A stretch of DNA of 64,000 nt from Apostichopus japonicus. Its lineage: Eukaryota > Echinodermata > Holothuroidea > Aspidochirotida > Stichopodidae. A program made the position numbers and the translations under genes. Where the stretch lies: NCBI RefSeq assembly GCF_037975245.1, contig NC_092576.1:42381111-42445110 (forward strand), given 5' to 3'. Shown one piece after another: positions 29,257 through 43,400 of this stretch. Numbering within the stretch: the stretch's first letter is position 1; each line of letters begins with the position of its first letter. Under the pieces are notes generated by a model. That model was not told the origin of the DNA. It did no database searches and saw nothing but the letters and a program-made list of their open reading frames with translations.

Positions 29257-30109
29257 ACAAAAAACACTCGGTTATTTGTAATGTAGAAGTTTTTGCCTCA
29301 AATCGTACTTTTCAAATCATCAAGAAAGTTTATTTCTAATTATTATCTTGTGATGAATCCATAAAAGTTCTCACCCACCTCGGCTAACTTCGAATATAGG
29401 TTTCAGATTTCTTTGCTTCGAAGAATTATGGAACTTAAGAGTCACCGTAATAATCTCATTTGTTAGTTAGATCAGCCATGCAGCTAGATTTAAAGTTCCA
29501 AAGCAACATCATTTTTTAACCCAACATGACGATATTGAGACCCGAAAAATATTAAGACCCTCAATTTCATGTCGTAATGAATGAAACATATTTTTTAATT
29601 AACTGCCTCGGTTCATGTGAATGTTTTGTTTTCTTAATTGTCTTCTTTATTATGTGATGAGAAAACTCATTCATAGTGATTTCAAATATGGTACCATGGT
29701 AACGAACAGTTGAAAACTGGTCGAGCAAGGAGTTAAAGGACTGTTTTTGTAATGTTAGGATCATCCATAACTATGTTAATTCATAATACTTGATGGATAC
29801 CTTTGTCTTATAATTACTTCGGTTTACTCTAGCCTGACGGCGGAATCAATTTGTTATTCTCCATCATTTTTTTTTTTGCTGATTAAAATATATAATAATA
29901 TACATCATGTCATAAAATATTTCATTCATCTTCTTACCTCGATGGGTTGGTAATGAAATTAACTATACACGCATGGTTGTAATCTTCGGTTGTTAATCTC
30001 GAACTAGCGAAATTTAAAAATAATTAATTGAGAAGAAGAAAAAACATAACTGAAAGGTTACAGCCAGAAATGTAGTAGCCTTTACGAAGAGGCCTTCAAC
30101 AGCAAGGAG
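29257..30109. other. Intergenic, no gene seen
   Basis: AT-rich, no repeat or open frame worth naming. Confidence 0.45.
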
Positions 30110-31065
30110 ATGAGTGAAAATACTTGGGTAAGAGTACGACAACATGGGTACGAGAATAACAACTTGAGTGGGAGGCCAACATTATGAGGAAGAGTAAAAA
30201 ACTACTTGGGTACGCGACTATACAACAGCATAGATACGGAGCAGCAACTTGAGTGGGAGTACAACATCATGGGGACGGGTAAAAAATACTTGGGTATGAC
30301 TATACAACAGCATGAGTACGAGACCAACAACTTGAGTGGGAGTACAAAATCATGGGGACGGGTAAAAAATACTTGGGTACGGATAAAACAGCATGAGTAC
30401 GAGAACAACAACTTGAGTGGGAGTACAACATCATGGGGACGAGTAAAAACTACTTGGGTACGACTACAACAGCATGGATACGGAACAGCAACTTGAGTGG
30501 GAGTACAAAATCATGGGGACGAGTAAAAAATACTTGGGTATGACTATACAACAGCATGAGTACGAGATCAGCAACTTGGCTACGACTACAACAGCATGAG
30601 TACGAGATCAGCGACTTGAATGGAAGTACAACATCATGGGAACGAGTACAAACTACTTGAGTGGGTGTACAACAGCATGGGTACGAGAACAACAACTTGA
30701 GTGGAAGTACAACATCATGGGGACGAGTAAAAAATACTTGGGTACGAGTAAAAACTACTTGGGTACGAGAACAACAACTTGAAAGGGAGTACAACATCAT
30801 GGGGAAGAGTAAAAACTACTTGGGTACGATTACAACAGCATGTGTACGAGAACAACAACTTTAAAGGGAGTACAACATCATGGGGACGAGTAAAAACTAC
30901 TTGGGTATATATGAAATATACAACAGCATGTGTACGAGAACAACAACTTGAGTGGAAGTACAACATCATGGGGACGAGTAAAAAATACTTGGGTACAAGT
31001 ACAACAGCATGTGTACGAAAACAACAGCTTGCATGAGTGGGAATGCAACATCATGGGGATAAGCG
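30110..31065. repeat. Irregular minisatellite (GAGTACAACATCATGGGGACG type)
   Basis: About 950 bases assembled from a few modules: TACAACATCATGGGGACGAG, TAAAAACTACTTGGGTACGA, CTACAACAGCATG and GAACAACAACTTGAGTGG. They appear in variable order at an 80-130-base period. More decayed copies extend to about 31400. Frames across it are repeats of the same short peptides. Confidence 0.9.
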
Positions 31066-33032
31066 CAACATCAAATTTAAGGTGAGAGCAACAAGAGTAT
31101 TAGTATACTACAACAATATGTAGACCGCCTATCAGACAATAGTAATATGACGACTACAACAATACAAATTTGAGTACAGCAACATGAGTACACGTTAACG
31201 GTATTGGCATGGCGATATCGACATGAGTAAGCATACAACAACATTGGTACGAATACAACATCATGGGTATGTTAACGAGGACCGTACAACAATATGACTC
31301 AAAGAGTAGAACGACTCGAGTGAATTTATTATTGATACGAGTAGGCCTACTACAACATGGTCACTTATACGAGTAACGTACAACATAATGAGTTAATGAA
31401 TACTCAGTAAGGGTTCAAGTAAAACCACAGAATTCCCCTTGCTGTAAGTGTACCGAGTATGCGTACAAGGTCATGCAGCGGTCAACACTTAAGGTTGAGA
31501 GGTCTGAGAGGCAATAGTATCTTCCCTATCTCGATTTTGTATAAACAACAACAACAATTCCAAGAAAACAACAGGCCTTGGGCAACAACACACTATTTGA
31601 CGACATATCAAAGACAGTGAATATAGTACAAGCGTACCTTAGTTACCGATCACCCTTGTTATATTCTAGCGTATTATTTTAAGCACAGTATATCTACCCC
31701 CCCCCCCCCTACCTCCCCTCTCTCTTCACATGTGGCACTTCAATTAGTGAACATCACGAAAAGAAACAAGAAATCAAAGTAGGCTAAACAGACTTTATTT
31801 TTCCTTCTTCGGTTTATTGAAAGTTCAAACAGTATACATCACAGTGAGTGGTTTTCAGATTTAAAATAGCCTATATGTAATTGATAACATATTTATGTCA
31901 AAAACTTGGACCACACCATGAATAGTTATATCGTATACGAACTTGTAACTTGACCGAACTGATGATTGATAACTTCAGACCACCTGTCAAAGAGCATATA
32001 TAACATTCCAGTTAACTTAGTTTGATAATAATAAATCTTTGAATACCGACTGTCGTTTTGACAGTAGAAATCATATGCTTATCCATTGGCCTCTTGTAAC
32101 CATAGCAATGTTGCCCTATTATCTTTGCCTTTACAACAACAACAAAAAATAATTGTATGGCACAATTATTGTGCGACTTAGCCATGCGTGCTGACGTACG
32201 CACGGTGACATATAGATGGATTACGTGGACGAGTTGAAATAACTTATGACTTCTGCATTTCATATCTCACTATTTGGGGCGGGGGAGGGGGTGGGGGTTG
32301 TTCAACCAGTTCACACACCGCACCCTTGGTCCTGTCAGTCCCCGCCGAAGAGTTACTGTCGGTCCTCTGCGCCCCTACAGGGTACTAGATCTCCGCCGCT
32401 GAGTAAACATGGCGTTCTCGTGTGCTGGAGAGAGTAACAACGGTAGCCTGTTGCATAGAGGATAGGCCTATATCAGGCTAAGCATGTATGTAGGCCTACA
32501 TTGCATAGCGCCAAATTAAAACAGTACAGATTTCCGACTTCCATATCTACACACAAAATGGTGAAGTCATTGCACGCACACGCCGTGCATGTGTATGTTA
32601 TTTTATTTCGTTACACTGTTGCTAAGGCAATATTTGCATGCAAGGAGCCCAATAGTAAGGTATAGGATACGTGGCAAATGCATGGAAGGGGAGGTGTGGT
32701 GGGGGTTGGGGATTTCCCTATCAAACCCGGCCGAGCATGAATAAAGCCTGGATTAATCATCACTTCACCACAAATGTTTCCCGATTTCGTTGAAAATATT
32801 TTCAACAATCACTCTGGACTGACCGTGGCCATGTTTTAACAGTTTCTCTTTATTAAAGTTCATTTTTATTAGTCGTATTAACCGTAACATCAAGTCTGTA
32901 GAGGGGGGGGGGGGGGCGGGGGTAGGTATACACCTTAATGGTCGGCGTCCGCCCAACCTGTATCATAAACAAAACGCTGTCACAACGTTGCTATTGCAAT
33001 GACTTCACAACGCTTTGATAAAGCATTATCAT
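31066..33032. other. Intergenic, no gene seen
   Basis: Decayed minisatellite to about 31400, then unique-looking sequence with C-runs (31697-31715) and G-runs (32280-32300, 32900-32920), and TAGGCCTA palindromes at about 32464 and 32490. No exon recognised. Confidence 0.4.
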
Positions 33033-33036
33033 TTAA

Positions 33037-33385
33037 AGGGTGTGAAGACTCGCGCACAAAGAAACGTCTCATATCGGTAATCTGACCTAGTTTCGAATGA
33101 GGTGTAACAGAAGTGTTAGACACCACCATCGATCCCAGAAAATACACACACAGCTTGCTACCGCAGGTAATTATACGCTAGTGTACAGTCAATACATACA
33201 GCTGCGGTCAATACCCACAGCACAGTGTATAAAACGATATAGCAGGTCCAGCTAAAGATAACAAGGTATCACGTTTCATTACTGTCTGCATTTTGTAGCG
33301 ACAAGAAGAAAACGTCACTTGCAAGCAACGGAAAGTTAACTTTTTACAGACCACGGCACATGGTTTGGGCGAGTCTTCAATGCCT
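33037..33385. mobile_element. TTAA-flanked MITE, family A copy 1 (349 bp)
   Basis: TTAA lies directly on both sides (33033-33036, 33386-33389). The ends are inverted: AGGGTGTGAAGACTCGCGCA against AGGCATTGAAGACTCGCCCA. A second copy is at 60537-60892. TTAA duplication is typical of piggyBac and Kolobok transposons, and no transposase is encoded. Confidence 0.88.
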
Positions 33386-33720
33386 TTAACTTGTTATCTG
33401 ATAAGCATATTCATAATTCTACATAACACCAAGCTACATATGCAGGGATATATGTTTTACAACAGAACATACCGGCAAAAGCTAGTCTATAAATAACGTT
33501 TCTTACATTACACGGTGTCACAGTGGAATGGAATTTCTCTGTTTTTTAATGAAAATCAACCCATAGTACAGAGCTCGGGAACTACGAAGTGTTATGTCAT
33601 CGAACTAGCCCGTGCACTCTCATCCCATTTGCATTTCATCGACATTGCGGCGTTGTGGTATTAAACTGCACTAAAAGTGCAATAACTTCAAGGAAACACA
33701 CTCAGAAGCTATATCTTTAC

Positions 33721-33728
33721 CTTATAAT
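33721..33728. repeat. 8-bp target-site duplication, left copy
   Basis: CTTATAAT, repeated exactly at 34324-34331. Confidence 0.82.
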
Positions 33729-34323
<595 letters not shown>

Positions 34324-34331
34324 CTTATAAT
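34324..34331. repeat. 8-bp target-site duplication, right copy
   Basis: CTTATAAT, identical to 33721-33728. Confidence 0.82.
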
Positions 34332-35440
34332 AGGGTAATTACTCGTGTAACATAAACGTAGGTTTATACAATCCTTGTCCGTTTGAGGGATATCATGATA
34401 TGGATGGTAGACATATGTTGCCATCGTGGCTGTCAAGAGATGATATTTCTTATTTGTTTTTACTTTTTCTTTCCCCTATGTAAGCCTATTTTATTTTCAC
34501 TACGGTAGGCCAATACTACAGTACGGTAGGCCTATATACTATAAAGCCCTCTAAACGAAAGAATATCAACTCAACCCAATCCGACCAGCAAATTCCATTC
34601 CCACCTCCATCGAAGAAAAACTAATGAAGAAACTTGAAGAAAAACATAATAAAGATCTGTGGTGTAAAGTGGCAGGGTCATCATTACATTATAATCCTAC
34701 CGTAATTTCCGTAAACCCATAAGAGATTAGTCGGGGAAAAGATAATGTCGGTAATGTTAAACAATCAGTTACTTTCCATTTTGAGCAATTCGTACCATTT
34801 CTAAAAGACTCTGAAAATCAGGGAGAGGACTATTTTCTAAAAAATTTAGTCTTTTTCCCTCTGCTGCTTAATAATTTTACATTATACTAATGTATATGGT
34901 TCCATGGTTCCATGTCAGTCTATTTAGCCGATAATGTGCATAGTCTTCTAGCCAGTCACATTTGCCAAGAAAAATTGCAAAATAAAATTACTGCACGCTT
35001 GACGACGTAACTGGAAGCGTGACAAATTCACGAGCTCGGATCACAAAGGTTTTAAGGTTGATATGCTTTTAATTGATAATTTCAGATTGAAAATTGTTTC
35101 AAAATTTGGTTATATCACTATAGGCAATGGTTTTGTAATATACTTTATTAAATGTGAACATTTGAAATGTTTGCAATTTTATGCTTGTGTAGGCCTACCC
35201 AATTGCATTCGGAGTAGTTCCGCTACACAATGACAAAATTTTAAATGTAGGCCTAGGCTCTACTAGCCATGAGCTTGCCTACAGTAGGAGCAATGAAGAG
35301 ATGGCTTAAAGCCAGCTAGGAGATATGCCATGTATTGTCATTCTCAAAAAGGTATTGATGGCATTCTGCAATTGCTCCCCATAAACTGTTAAAGTGGTTT
35401 AAACCCCAGAGTTGTAGCTATGTGAAGTATAGTAAAGGCT
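34332..35440. other. Intergenic, no gene seen
   Basis: AT-rich sequence with three TAGGCCTA palindromes (about 34523, 35190, 35248). Confidence 0.4.
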
Positions 35441-36006
35441 TCATAATTGACGCACCCCCGTAATTGACGCACCTTCAATTATTACTAGCAACTATATAGC
35501 AGGCCACCTAAACTTTTTGCAGTCAAGCAGAATTAAATATTTCATGAGTTTGAATCCATTTCAGCTATTTGCTGACCATATTGTGGTAATTAACACCCTC
35601 CCCCCCAGTTTTACACGTTTTTTTGACATTTGAAAATCTTACTCCCAAAAATTAACCAAAATTACTTCAATATGATACAACTACTCTCTGGGACCTGACC
35701 TGTCTGAGCTTAGAGGTTCAGAGCATAACAAACAGCATCCAAAGTCAATGGATGTATGCTTATGCCTACACTACAGTTAGCTTTTTGACGAATGTGTCAA
35801 TTTAGGGGTATGAAAGAACTTGACACAGCAGACATTTTGAGGTCAAATTCTTCTCAATTGTACGTTGCGTAGGCACAGAACAATAAATATTTTGAGATCA
35901 TAACATTTCTGATGAACTACACATATGAAAAATGCATGCAGTTGAGTGATTTTGATTTTATGTTGACAGACATCGTCAATCCAATCCTTAAGTGCATCAA
36001 TTATGA
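35441..36006. mobile_element. Possible MITE with 15-bp terminal inverted repeats, 566 bp
   Basis: TCATAATTGACGCAC (35441-35455) and its inverted partner TCATAATTGATGCAC (36006-35992) match at 14 of 15 positions. A second ATAATTGACGCACC-like copy follows closely at the left end. No clear target-site duplication was found, so the superfamily is open. Confidence 0.5.
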
Positions 36007-36754
36007 GCCCACCATGCTACAGTAAACTGCAGTTTGGTACATGTCACAGTGAAGGTAGGGCAATGTACCCTAGGTTTGACCTAGCGTAGGCCAGAAATTG
36101 GAACAAACATTTGAGAGAGTAAAAAGAAAGAAGACCTACAATATTGTTCAACATTTGTTAGAAATTAGATAAAGCAAACTGTACAAGCCACTGCCTGATG
36201 GGAATAATTCACAAAATGTTAAGCCTCACAGTCAAAACAAAACTCCTTTCTGTGATCACGTTGATGTAGCCTAACAATTACACTTCCAGTGCATCCTCCA
36301 AAGATTTAATTATCCACCAAAAAAAAAAGAAATGAAAGATTATAATCATGAAACCAAAGTATGTGATTCATATTCTGACCCTCAAGTTTGTGACTCTACC
36401 ACAGTAAGTAGCGTATGAGTTTGTGTTTAACTATTTTCCTGATATAGCGGTTCTGCTGCAGTACGTCATCTTAGCTGGCTAAGCAACACCAAATAGTAAT
36501 GCATGCATGTATTCCTTCTTCATATGATTTCGTTTTCATAAATTAAATTTGAAATACTCAATTCTGGGGAATTAAATGCCTTTTTGACTAGAAGGAGAAA
36601 CTAAATTACTGTACATACTTTGTTATTAGTAATGATACACAAATGGAAACAAATTGACACAAGAACACTGAGGTAGACAGTGAGACACTAACTGCAAACC
36701 AGTAAGCTCAATTTTGAACAGCAGCGTAAAGCATCCTTACAGATTCCTTTCCGA
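36007..36754. other. Intergenic, no gene seen
   Basis: AT-rich sequence upstream of the LINE remnant. A non-coding first exon and promoter of XRCC4 could lie here or further left, but none could be identified. Confidence 0.35.
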
Positions 36755-37297
36755 TTATGCTGTGCAGGCTTGGAACCCATATTTTGCTAACTTATAAGGA
36801 AGTACTCGAAAAGGTCCAGAGCAGGGCTACTAGGATGATTAGTTCCTTAAAGAGTGTTCCTTATTATAGGGCTGTAACAGCTGTTAAATCTCACCACACT
36901 GGAGCTTAGGAGGTTACGTGGTGACTTGATTCAGTTTTTCAAGATTGTGTATGGTTTTGACAATTTATCCTTCACTGACTTTTTCATGTTTGCTATTAAT
37001 GGTAGTTGTACCAGAGGTCATTGTCTTAAACTCAAAAAGTCACAAAGTGGGATTAATATTCGGCATAACTTTTCTTCTAATAGGGTTGTGAATGAGTGGA
37101 ACGGTTTGCCTGAGAAAGTTGTACTTGCAAGTAGTGTGAATGGGTTTAAGAATGCTTTGGACAAGCACTTTAAGCATTGTAATCGGGTCTGAGTGTTTGT
37201 GTCTTCAGTTTTTTTTTCTCTCCTATAGGGTCCTTGATGGGACTTGAGTGTCCCTCCTGATCCTTTTTTTCTACTGACTAAACTAAACTAAACTATT
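36755..37297 (+). mobile_element. 5'-truncated non-LTR retrotransposon remnant (CR1/L2/jockey-like) with (TAAAC)n tail
   Basis: Broken frames preserve the C-terminal end of a LINE reverse transcriptase: YAVQAWNPYF, then EVLEKVQSRATRMISSLKSV in another frame, then LELRRLRGDLIQFFKIVYGF in a third. The last open part (36926-37195) ends SNRVVNEWNGLPEKVV ... FKNALDKHF and a stop, the usual end of CR1/L2-type ORF2. The 3' UTR runs to CTAAACTAAACTAAACTA, a simple-repeat tail of this group. At least two frameshifts make it dead. It ends only about 55 bases before the XRCC4 start codon. Confidence 0.8.
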
Positions 37298-37352
37298 ACT
37301 TTCAGATTGGAACAGAGCTCAGATTTGCTGAACTTTAGCACTGGAGAACACA

Positions 37353-37497
37353 ATGGGTAAAACTAAGAGTCTGTCTTCCATAACGGCAAACGGAGAAACT
37401 TTCTTTCTGTTTACGACTACCATCGCCGAGGAAGAGGATAACGTGGTTAGTTTTGAGTTGGTTTTGACCGATGCCATCAATGCATGGAGTGGAAGTA
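37353..37497 (+). CDS. XRCC4: XRCC4 exon 1 (first coding exon, head domain)
   Basis: From ATG 37353 to a GTAAGT donor at 37498. It encodes residues 1-48 and one base of codon 49. It carries ETFFLFTTTI, an acidic turn, VSFELVLTDAINAWSGS, matching the first beta strands of the XRCC4 head, where human XRCC4 has a TDGHSAWTGT segment. Context ACACAATGG is acceptable. A TTACTTTCAG acceptor at 37296-37305 suggests a non-coding exon further upstream. Confidence 0.93.
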
Positions 37498-40400
37498 GTA
37501 AGTACAAGCCTACAAGGCCATTTTTCAGAGTTTCATAGTTCTAGATTTTTGTTTTTAACTGTTTGATATTTTATTTCAAAATATCTGGGTATTACTCATA
37601 TCCATCAATCAATCAATGAAACTCAAACATCATCTTGAAGCTAATACATCCTCCTGTTTATATATGTTTTCTTTCTTTTCCCTGAGACTTTTTCAGATTA
37701 GTTCTATATATTAATGTAATATCTATCTTTATTAACGTTAATGATCACGGTAAACGTAGAGTTCAAATGGATACACAAATATACTATGTACAACACTAGG
37801 AACCGTGCGTTACATATATTTAATCAAAGTTTTTCTTTGTAACACCTTGTAGCCAACCCAACAAGCCTTCTCCACCAGCGAGCAAGGGCTCGCCGACAGC
37901 GACCATGCATGAGTGAACATAAAGATTAACTATTGTTACAAAAATAAAGGGCATCATTCCTATTTCTATCTTAACATTTCGGATATATACAAATGAGGGA
38001 TAAAGGTTAAGGGTGAGAGTAAACTTTACAGTTGAATACAGTCGTTGTTATTTCATTAAACATATAGTGGGCCATCAGTCATTATTATAAGATGAACATT
38101 ACATTAATTAAGCATACGAGAAGCAAACTGGAAATTTTCAAATTTCTCAAGGGTTTCTTGTTCCCTCTAGCTTTTGTTGAACTATTACTTGAAAGAAACT
38201 TCACCTTTCAAGCTAACAACCCAAACTCTGGCTTTAGTAATAAACAGGATCAAAACTGGACCAAAATTATCTGCAAAAGCTCCCTTAAAGGATAGGCTTG
38301 TCCTTTTCAATACTTTGAATATAAAGCAATATGGTTCTCAATAAACTGGTAAAAAATCATAGTTTGAAAAAAAAAAAAAAAAACTATAGCTCACTTTATC
38401 ACCACATGTAATTTGGGGTGGTGCAGATTTTGAGGACTATGGTGAGCATGTAGCTTGCATACCATATTATATATTCTGGTCATTTTGTTAATTTAAATTA
38501 AAAAGCTTCCATGGAGCCTGGAGGTTACCATACAGACATTAGTATATTCATGAATAAGTTACTAAAGTTCTCTAGCTAAGTAAATTGTAGGGGAAGTGCA
38601 AAATTTGCTCACCTAAGGAGTAGACTGATATTTAAGCAGGCACATCATCTTGTTGCCAGAAGAACAAGTTTTGTTCCACTGCTTATTATAGTTTTAATGT
38701 TGTCGAGAAAATGGCTTTCTCATCGACATTGTTCATCAAATAGTAATATATACTTTACCCAAGACTGTGCACATAATGATTCTACATTGCTACTAATTTT
38801 GACAATCCTCCCATACTTGAAAATGTTATAGTTCAAAGGTCAGGTACAGTAGGGACCATTTTTCTGGGATTCGATGAAATTACACGAACAATTTTGGTTG
38901 ATATGAATGCATTAAAAACTGACAATTTGCAGATTTTTACCCAAATGGAGATAATGCTTGGAAAGCTTGGAAATTTGGGGTTATGAGACATTAAGCCCGG
39001 GAATGATGTGTAAAGCTCATGAGGTGTATTTTATTTAAACTCTCAACGTTCTGTGTAAGAAATGTAAGCAGAAGTATATACAGAGGTAGTGACTTGCTAT
39101 GTACAGTAAATCTATAAAATATCAAAAATTGGAAACATTAATTATTCGGAAGGTAATTGAAAGTTTCTTATGGGTCCTTTCTTCTCACAGCAATTATTAC
39201 TTACTGTCAACTGGTACAATAGAGTGGTGAATTGCCAGGTGACTAAATGAGTAGAAAAATTCTAGACCCTAATTATAGAGCTTCAAGGAATAAAACTATT
39301 GAACATTAATTATCAAACTGTTTAAGAATGTATTTTCCTTTGTACTGTTCTAAAGTTATACTCGATATCAAAGTTTGTGATATTATAGTTACACAATTGC
39401 TAACTTTGTTCACATAGAAATCAGACTTCAGGCTTGGTTTTGTAGGACTCTGCTGTTATTGTCTGAGTTAGGTCAACACTTTCTTAAGTAACAAAATCAC
39501 TCCACCGATGCAAGCTGCCCTAATTTTCATTTCCACATATACAGTATAATTGCAAGTAGGACATTGAATTGAAAAATTAATTTATTCTGCAGTATCTAAC
39601 AGTGATCTTCAAGCCCTTTGTAAGGAGATCAAGGAGGACTTGAGCAAGTTCATAGAGGAAAGTAAGGAAGCTTTGACACAGACAGATGATGGCAGTAATT
39701 TAGTCTTTGGATATCAGGTTAGTAGTGCATTACTTCTCCCTTCCATCACCCTCCTCTTCTTTATCCTCCATCCTTGCCCTCCCTTCCACTTCTTTCTTCC
39801 CCTGCCCACTCCTCCCCTGCCCCTGCTTCTCCCTTCCATCACCCTCCTCTTCTTTATCCTCCATCCTTGCCCTCCCTTCCACTTCTTTCTTCCCCTGCCC
39901 ACTCCTCCCCTGCCCCTGCTTCTCTCTTCCATCACCCTCTCCTTTATCCTCCATCCTTGCCCTCCCTTCCACTTCTTTCTTCCCCTGCCCACTCCTCCCC
40001 TGCCCCTGCTTCTCCCTTCCATCACCCTCCTCTTCTTTATCCTCCATCCTTGCCCTCCCTTCCACTTCTTTCTTCCCCTGCCCACTCCTCCCCTGCCCCT
40101 GCTTCTCCCTTCCATCACCCTCCTCTTCTTTATCCTCCATCCTTGCCCTCCCTTCCACTTCTTTCTTCCCCTGCCCACTCCTCCCCTGCCCCTGCTTCTC
40201 TCTTCCATCACCCTCTCCTTTATCCTCCATCCTTGCCCTTCGTTCCACTTCTTCCTTCCCCTGCCCATTCCTCCCCTGCCCCCTTCTCCCTTCCATCACC
40301 CTCCTCTTCTTTACCCCCCATCCCTGCCCTCCTTTCCACTTCCTTCCACTGCCCACTCCTCCCCTGCCCCTGCTTCTCTCTTCCATCACCCTCTCCTTTA

Positions 40401-43400
40401 TCCTCCATCCTTGCCCTCCCTTCCACTTCTTCCTTCCCCTGCCCATTCCTCCCCTGCCCCCTTCTCCCTTCCATCACCCTCCTCTTCTTTATCCTCCATC
40501 CTTGCCCTCCCTTCCACTTCTTCCTTCCCCTGCCCACTCCTCCCCTGCCCTGCTTCTCCCTTCCATCACCCTCCTCTTCTTTATCCTCCATCCTTGCCCT
40601 CCCTTCCACTTCTTCCTTCCCCCTGCATCCTCCTCCCCTGCCCCCCTTCTCCCTTCCATCACCCTCTCCTTTATCCTCCATCCTTGCCCTCCCTTCCACT
40701 TCTTCCTCCCCCTGCCCACTCCTCCCCTGCCCCCCCTTCTCCCTTCCATCACCCTCTCCTTTATCCTCCATCCTTGCCCTCCCTTCCACATCTTCCTTCC
40801 CCTGCCCACTCCTCCCCTGCTCCCCTTCTCCCTTCCATCACCCTCCTCTTCTTTATCCTCCATCCTTGCCCCCCCTTCCACATCTTCCTTCCCCTCTTCC
40901 CCTTCTTTCTCCCCTCATTACATCCCTTGCCCTCCCTTTTTCTCCTTCCCCATGGTTTGTGGATCGCTGATTTAATCCACTGACCTACATGTACAAGAAC
41001 TGTACAGCATACAGCATTGTTATTTCTGGAGAAAAAAACCCCCACAAAATTCATGAGAAATGTTCAATTATTGGTGAAGTCTGTGTCCATTCTTGGCCTT
41101 GAATGTGACTAACATTGACTAATAATAACGTTTGTCAGAGCTGCTGGCTAAACATGAATGAATGTATATATTACTCATTCAGTTGCGAGGTTCAACGAAT
41201 GATAGGAAACCAGGAGGTCGTCCACCAATCACGTTCCTTTTCAGTTCATAATCAAAGTAATCATACTTCATACAATTCACAGCTCTATGACCTCTATGAC
41301 CTATGACCTCTATGTCGGCTATTTCTGACAATTTGGAAAATATGCAACTTTGGATGTTGGATCAGAACTACAAGGAAATTTTTTGCCCCTTTTTTTTCTT
41401 AACAAGTTTGTCCGTTCCTTTGGCATATTTGTGCAAAAATGTTCTGTACACATCGGCCTCACTGACAACCTTAGGACTTCCCAGAATTTTCATCATTTCC
41501 TTTCCACTTTTCTGACACTTTTCTGACACGTTTTGAACTTCCCTAGTATCTCTCATGGAAATGTGATTTTCATGTTGTTAAACTTGACGGTATGTTGCTG
41601 ATACATATTGCTAGGTTCATTCCACAGATGTTGAACTGTCATGCTTAATTTGATAGATATATCAGCTACAGTAGTACGGGCATGGAGTTCTGTTTATTTT
41701 GATTTTGATTTGATTTTGTCAGGTTAAATCCCTCCGTGATGGATGCAAGGAGCTGGCCTGGAAGAGAGTCATGCAGGATGAAAATATCAAGGTACATTAT
41801 AAAGATTAAAACGGTATGAAAAATGTTAAAGGAGGGCACTGTTTGTGATAGCAGGAAACAGATGTGGATGTTAAAGGGTTGGTGTTCATCAAAGAAGGGA
41901 AAGAATATTGATGTTCATGTTTTTACAAGAAGACAAAAACTATGGATGTTATAGAGTTTTATTTCAACATAGAATAAAAACTTATATTTGGGGGTGAAAT
42001 GGTTGGTATTTCATCTTGGAATTGAGAAACAAAAGTGGTAGTTAAAGGGTTCCAAGGTATTCATCTAAGAATAAAAACAGTAAAGTTACTAAATGGTTGG
42101 TTACATTACAAAACAACAAAGTAGATGTATGTTAAAGAGTTGGTATTCATCTTAGCAAAACAAAAATGACCATTCCAAGGTTTGTTGATTCATTCTGAAA
42201 AAGAAAACTATGGATTTAATAGAGTTTGGTGCGCATCATAGAATAAGAGTCCAATGATATGAACGTTAAAAGGGGTTGGTATTCATATTTGGATGTTAAA
42301 GGGTTAGTATGTTCCATACTGTCATAGGTTACAGCATAAAATATATAAATATACTATACTACAGGTATAGCTGTTCAATTGAATAACATTGAAAATTGAA
42401 TATTTTATAAATTTATTAAAGTAATGGAAAAACATTAGCAGTTAGACACCATTACCCAATAACATCAACAATTTAGCCATAAAAGGAGCATTTATGCAAG
42501 ATTAAAACATATTTAAAAATCAAATATCTGAACAAGAAAAGCTTTCAAGAAACATTACAAGCAAACCACATAAAATTTTCTCCCCTTTTTTTGGAAGTAA
42601 AATATTGATTTAAAATATTTATGACTTTTGAAATATTTTTGAACTTTTTTACGAAATATTATTTTTGAAATTTTTTGAAATATTTGAAATAATTTTTATT
42701 CGGAAATATTATCCTTTAATCCATCGCCTTGTGACGTTGGTGGGAAAGATTGCATCGTACGGTATTACAGATGGTTGCTCTTGTCAGCCGTGTGAAACTG
42801 ATGGAACCCAGGAGGAATGTATTGCATATTAGTCATACAAATTTTAACTGTTATTAATATTTTTTTGAGAGGGCTGTCTTTCTAAATACCATAGGTCATT
42901 CTTGTTTGTGTCTACAAGCTTCATTGGAAGAGTCACGAATGGAAGCCATATTGAAAGGTCTACAGACGCCCAGGAACGACATTGTCCTAATCACTCTAAT
43001 AGGCATTAGAAATCATGAAAATAGCTGCAAAGCTCCCGTCAAAATCTATCAAAGATTGACAATTTCACTTATTTTAATGTAATATGTGGGCTTGTGAACT
43101 AGGGGTTAACTTATTAAGGGCTAAAATAAGACATGTTGATGAGTGAAAAAAGTCCACGTCATAGTTTGTACATATTTATGAACTAATATGAGTTTTCCCA
43201 GGTTTATAATACTAGCTTGAAATTTTGTGTGAGTTTGAAAGGGTGGTGGTATCACCCAAAGGAGCAGTCGAATTCTTCTCAGCTCAATCTAAAATGTACC
43301 AACTGAACCATTTTCAAGCAACTGACAATGAAGTGGGGGGGGGTGGGGGACATCACTGGCCATGAATCCTAAACCCTCCTCACCCACCCCCTCTCCACTT

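Noticed and set aside
39640..40983. A 447-codon plus-strand frame continuing from XRCC4 exon 2
   Set aside because: After residue GYQ it is only the C/T minisatellite (Pro/Leu/Ser). The GTTAGT donor at 39718 and the perfect continuation at 41723 show the exon ends there.
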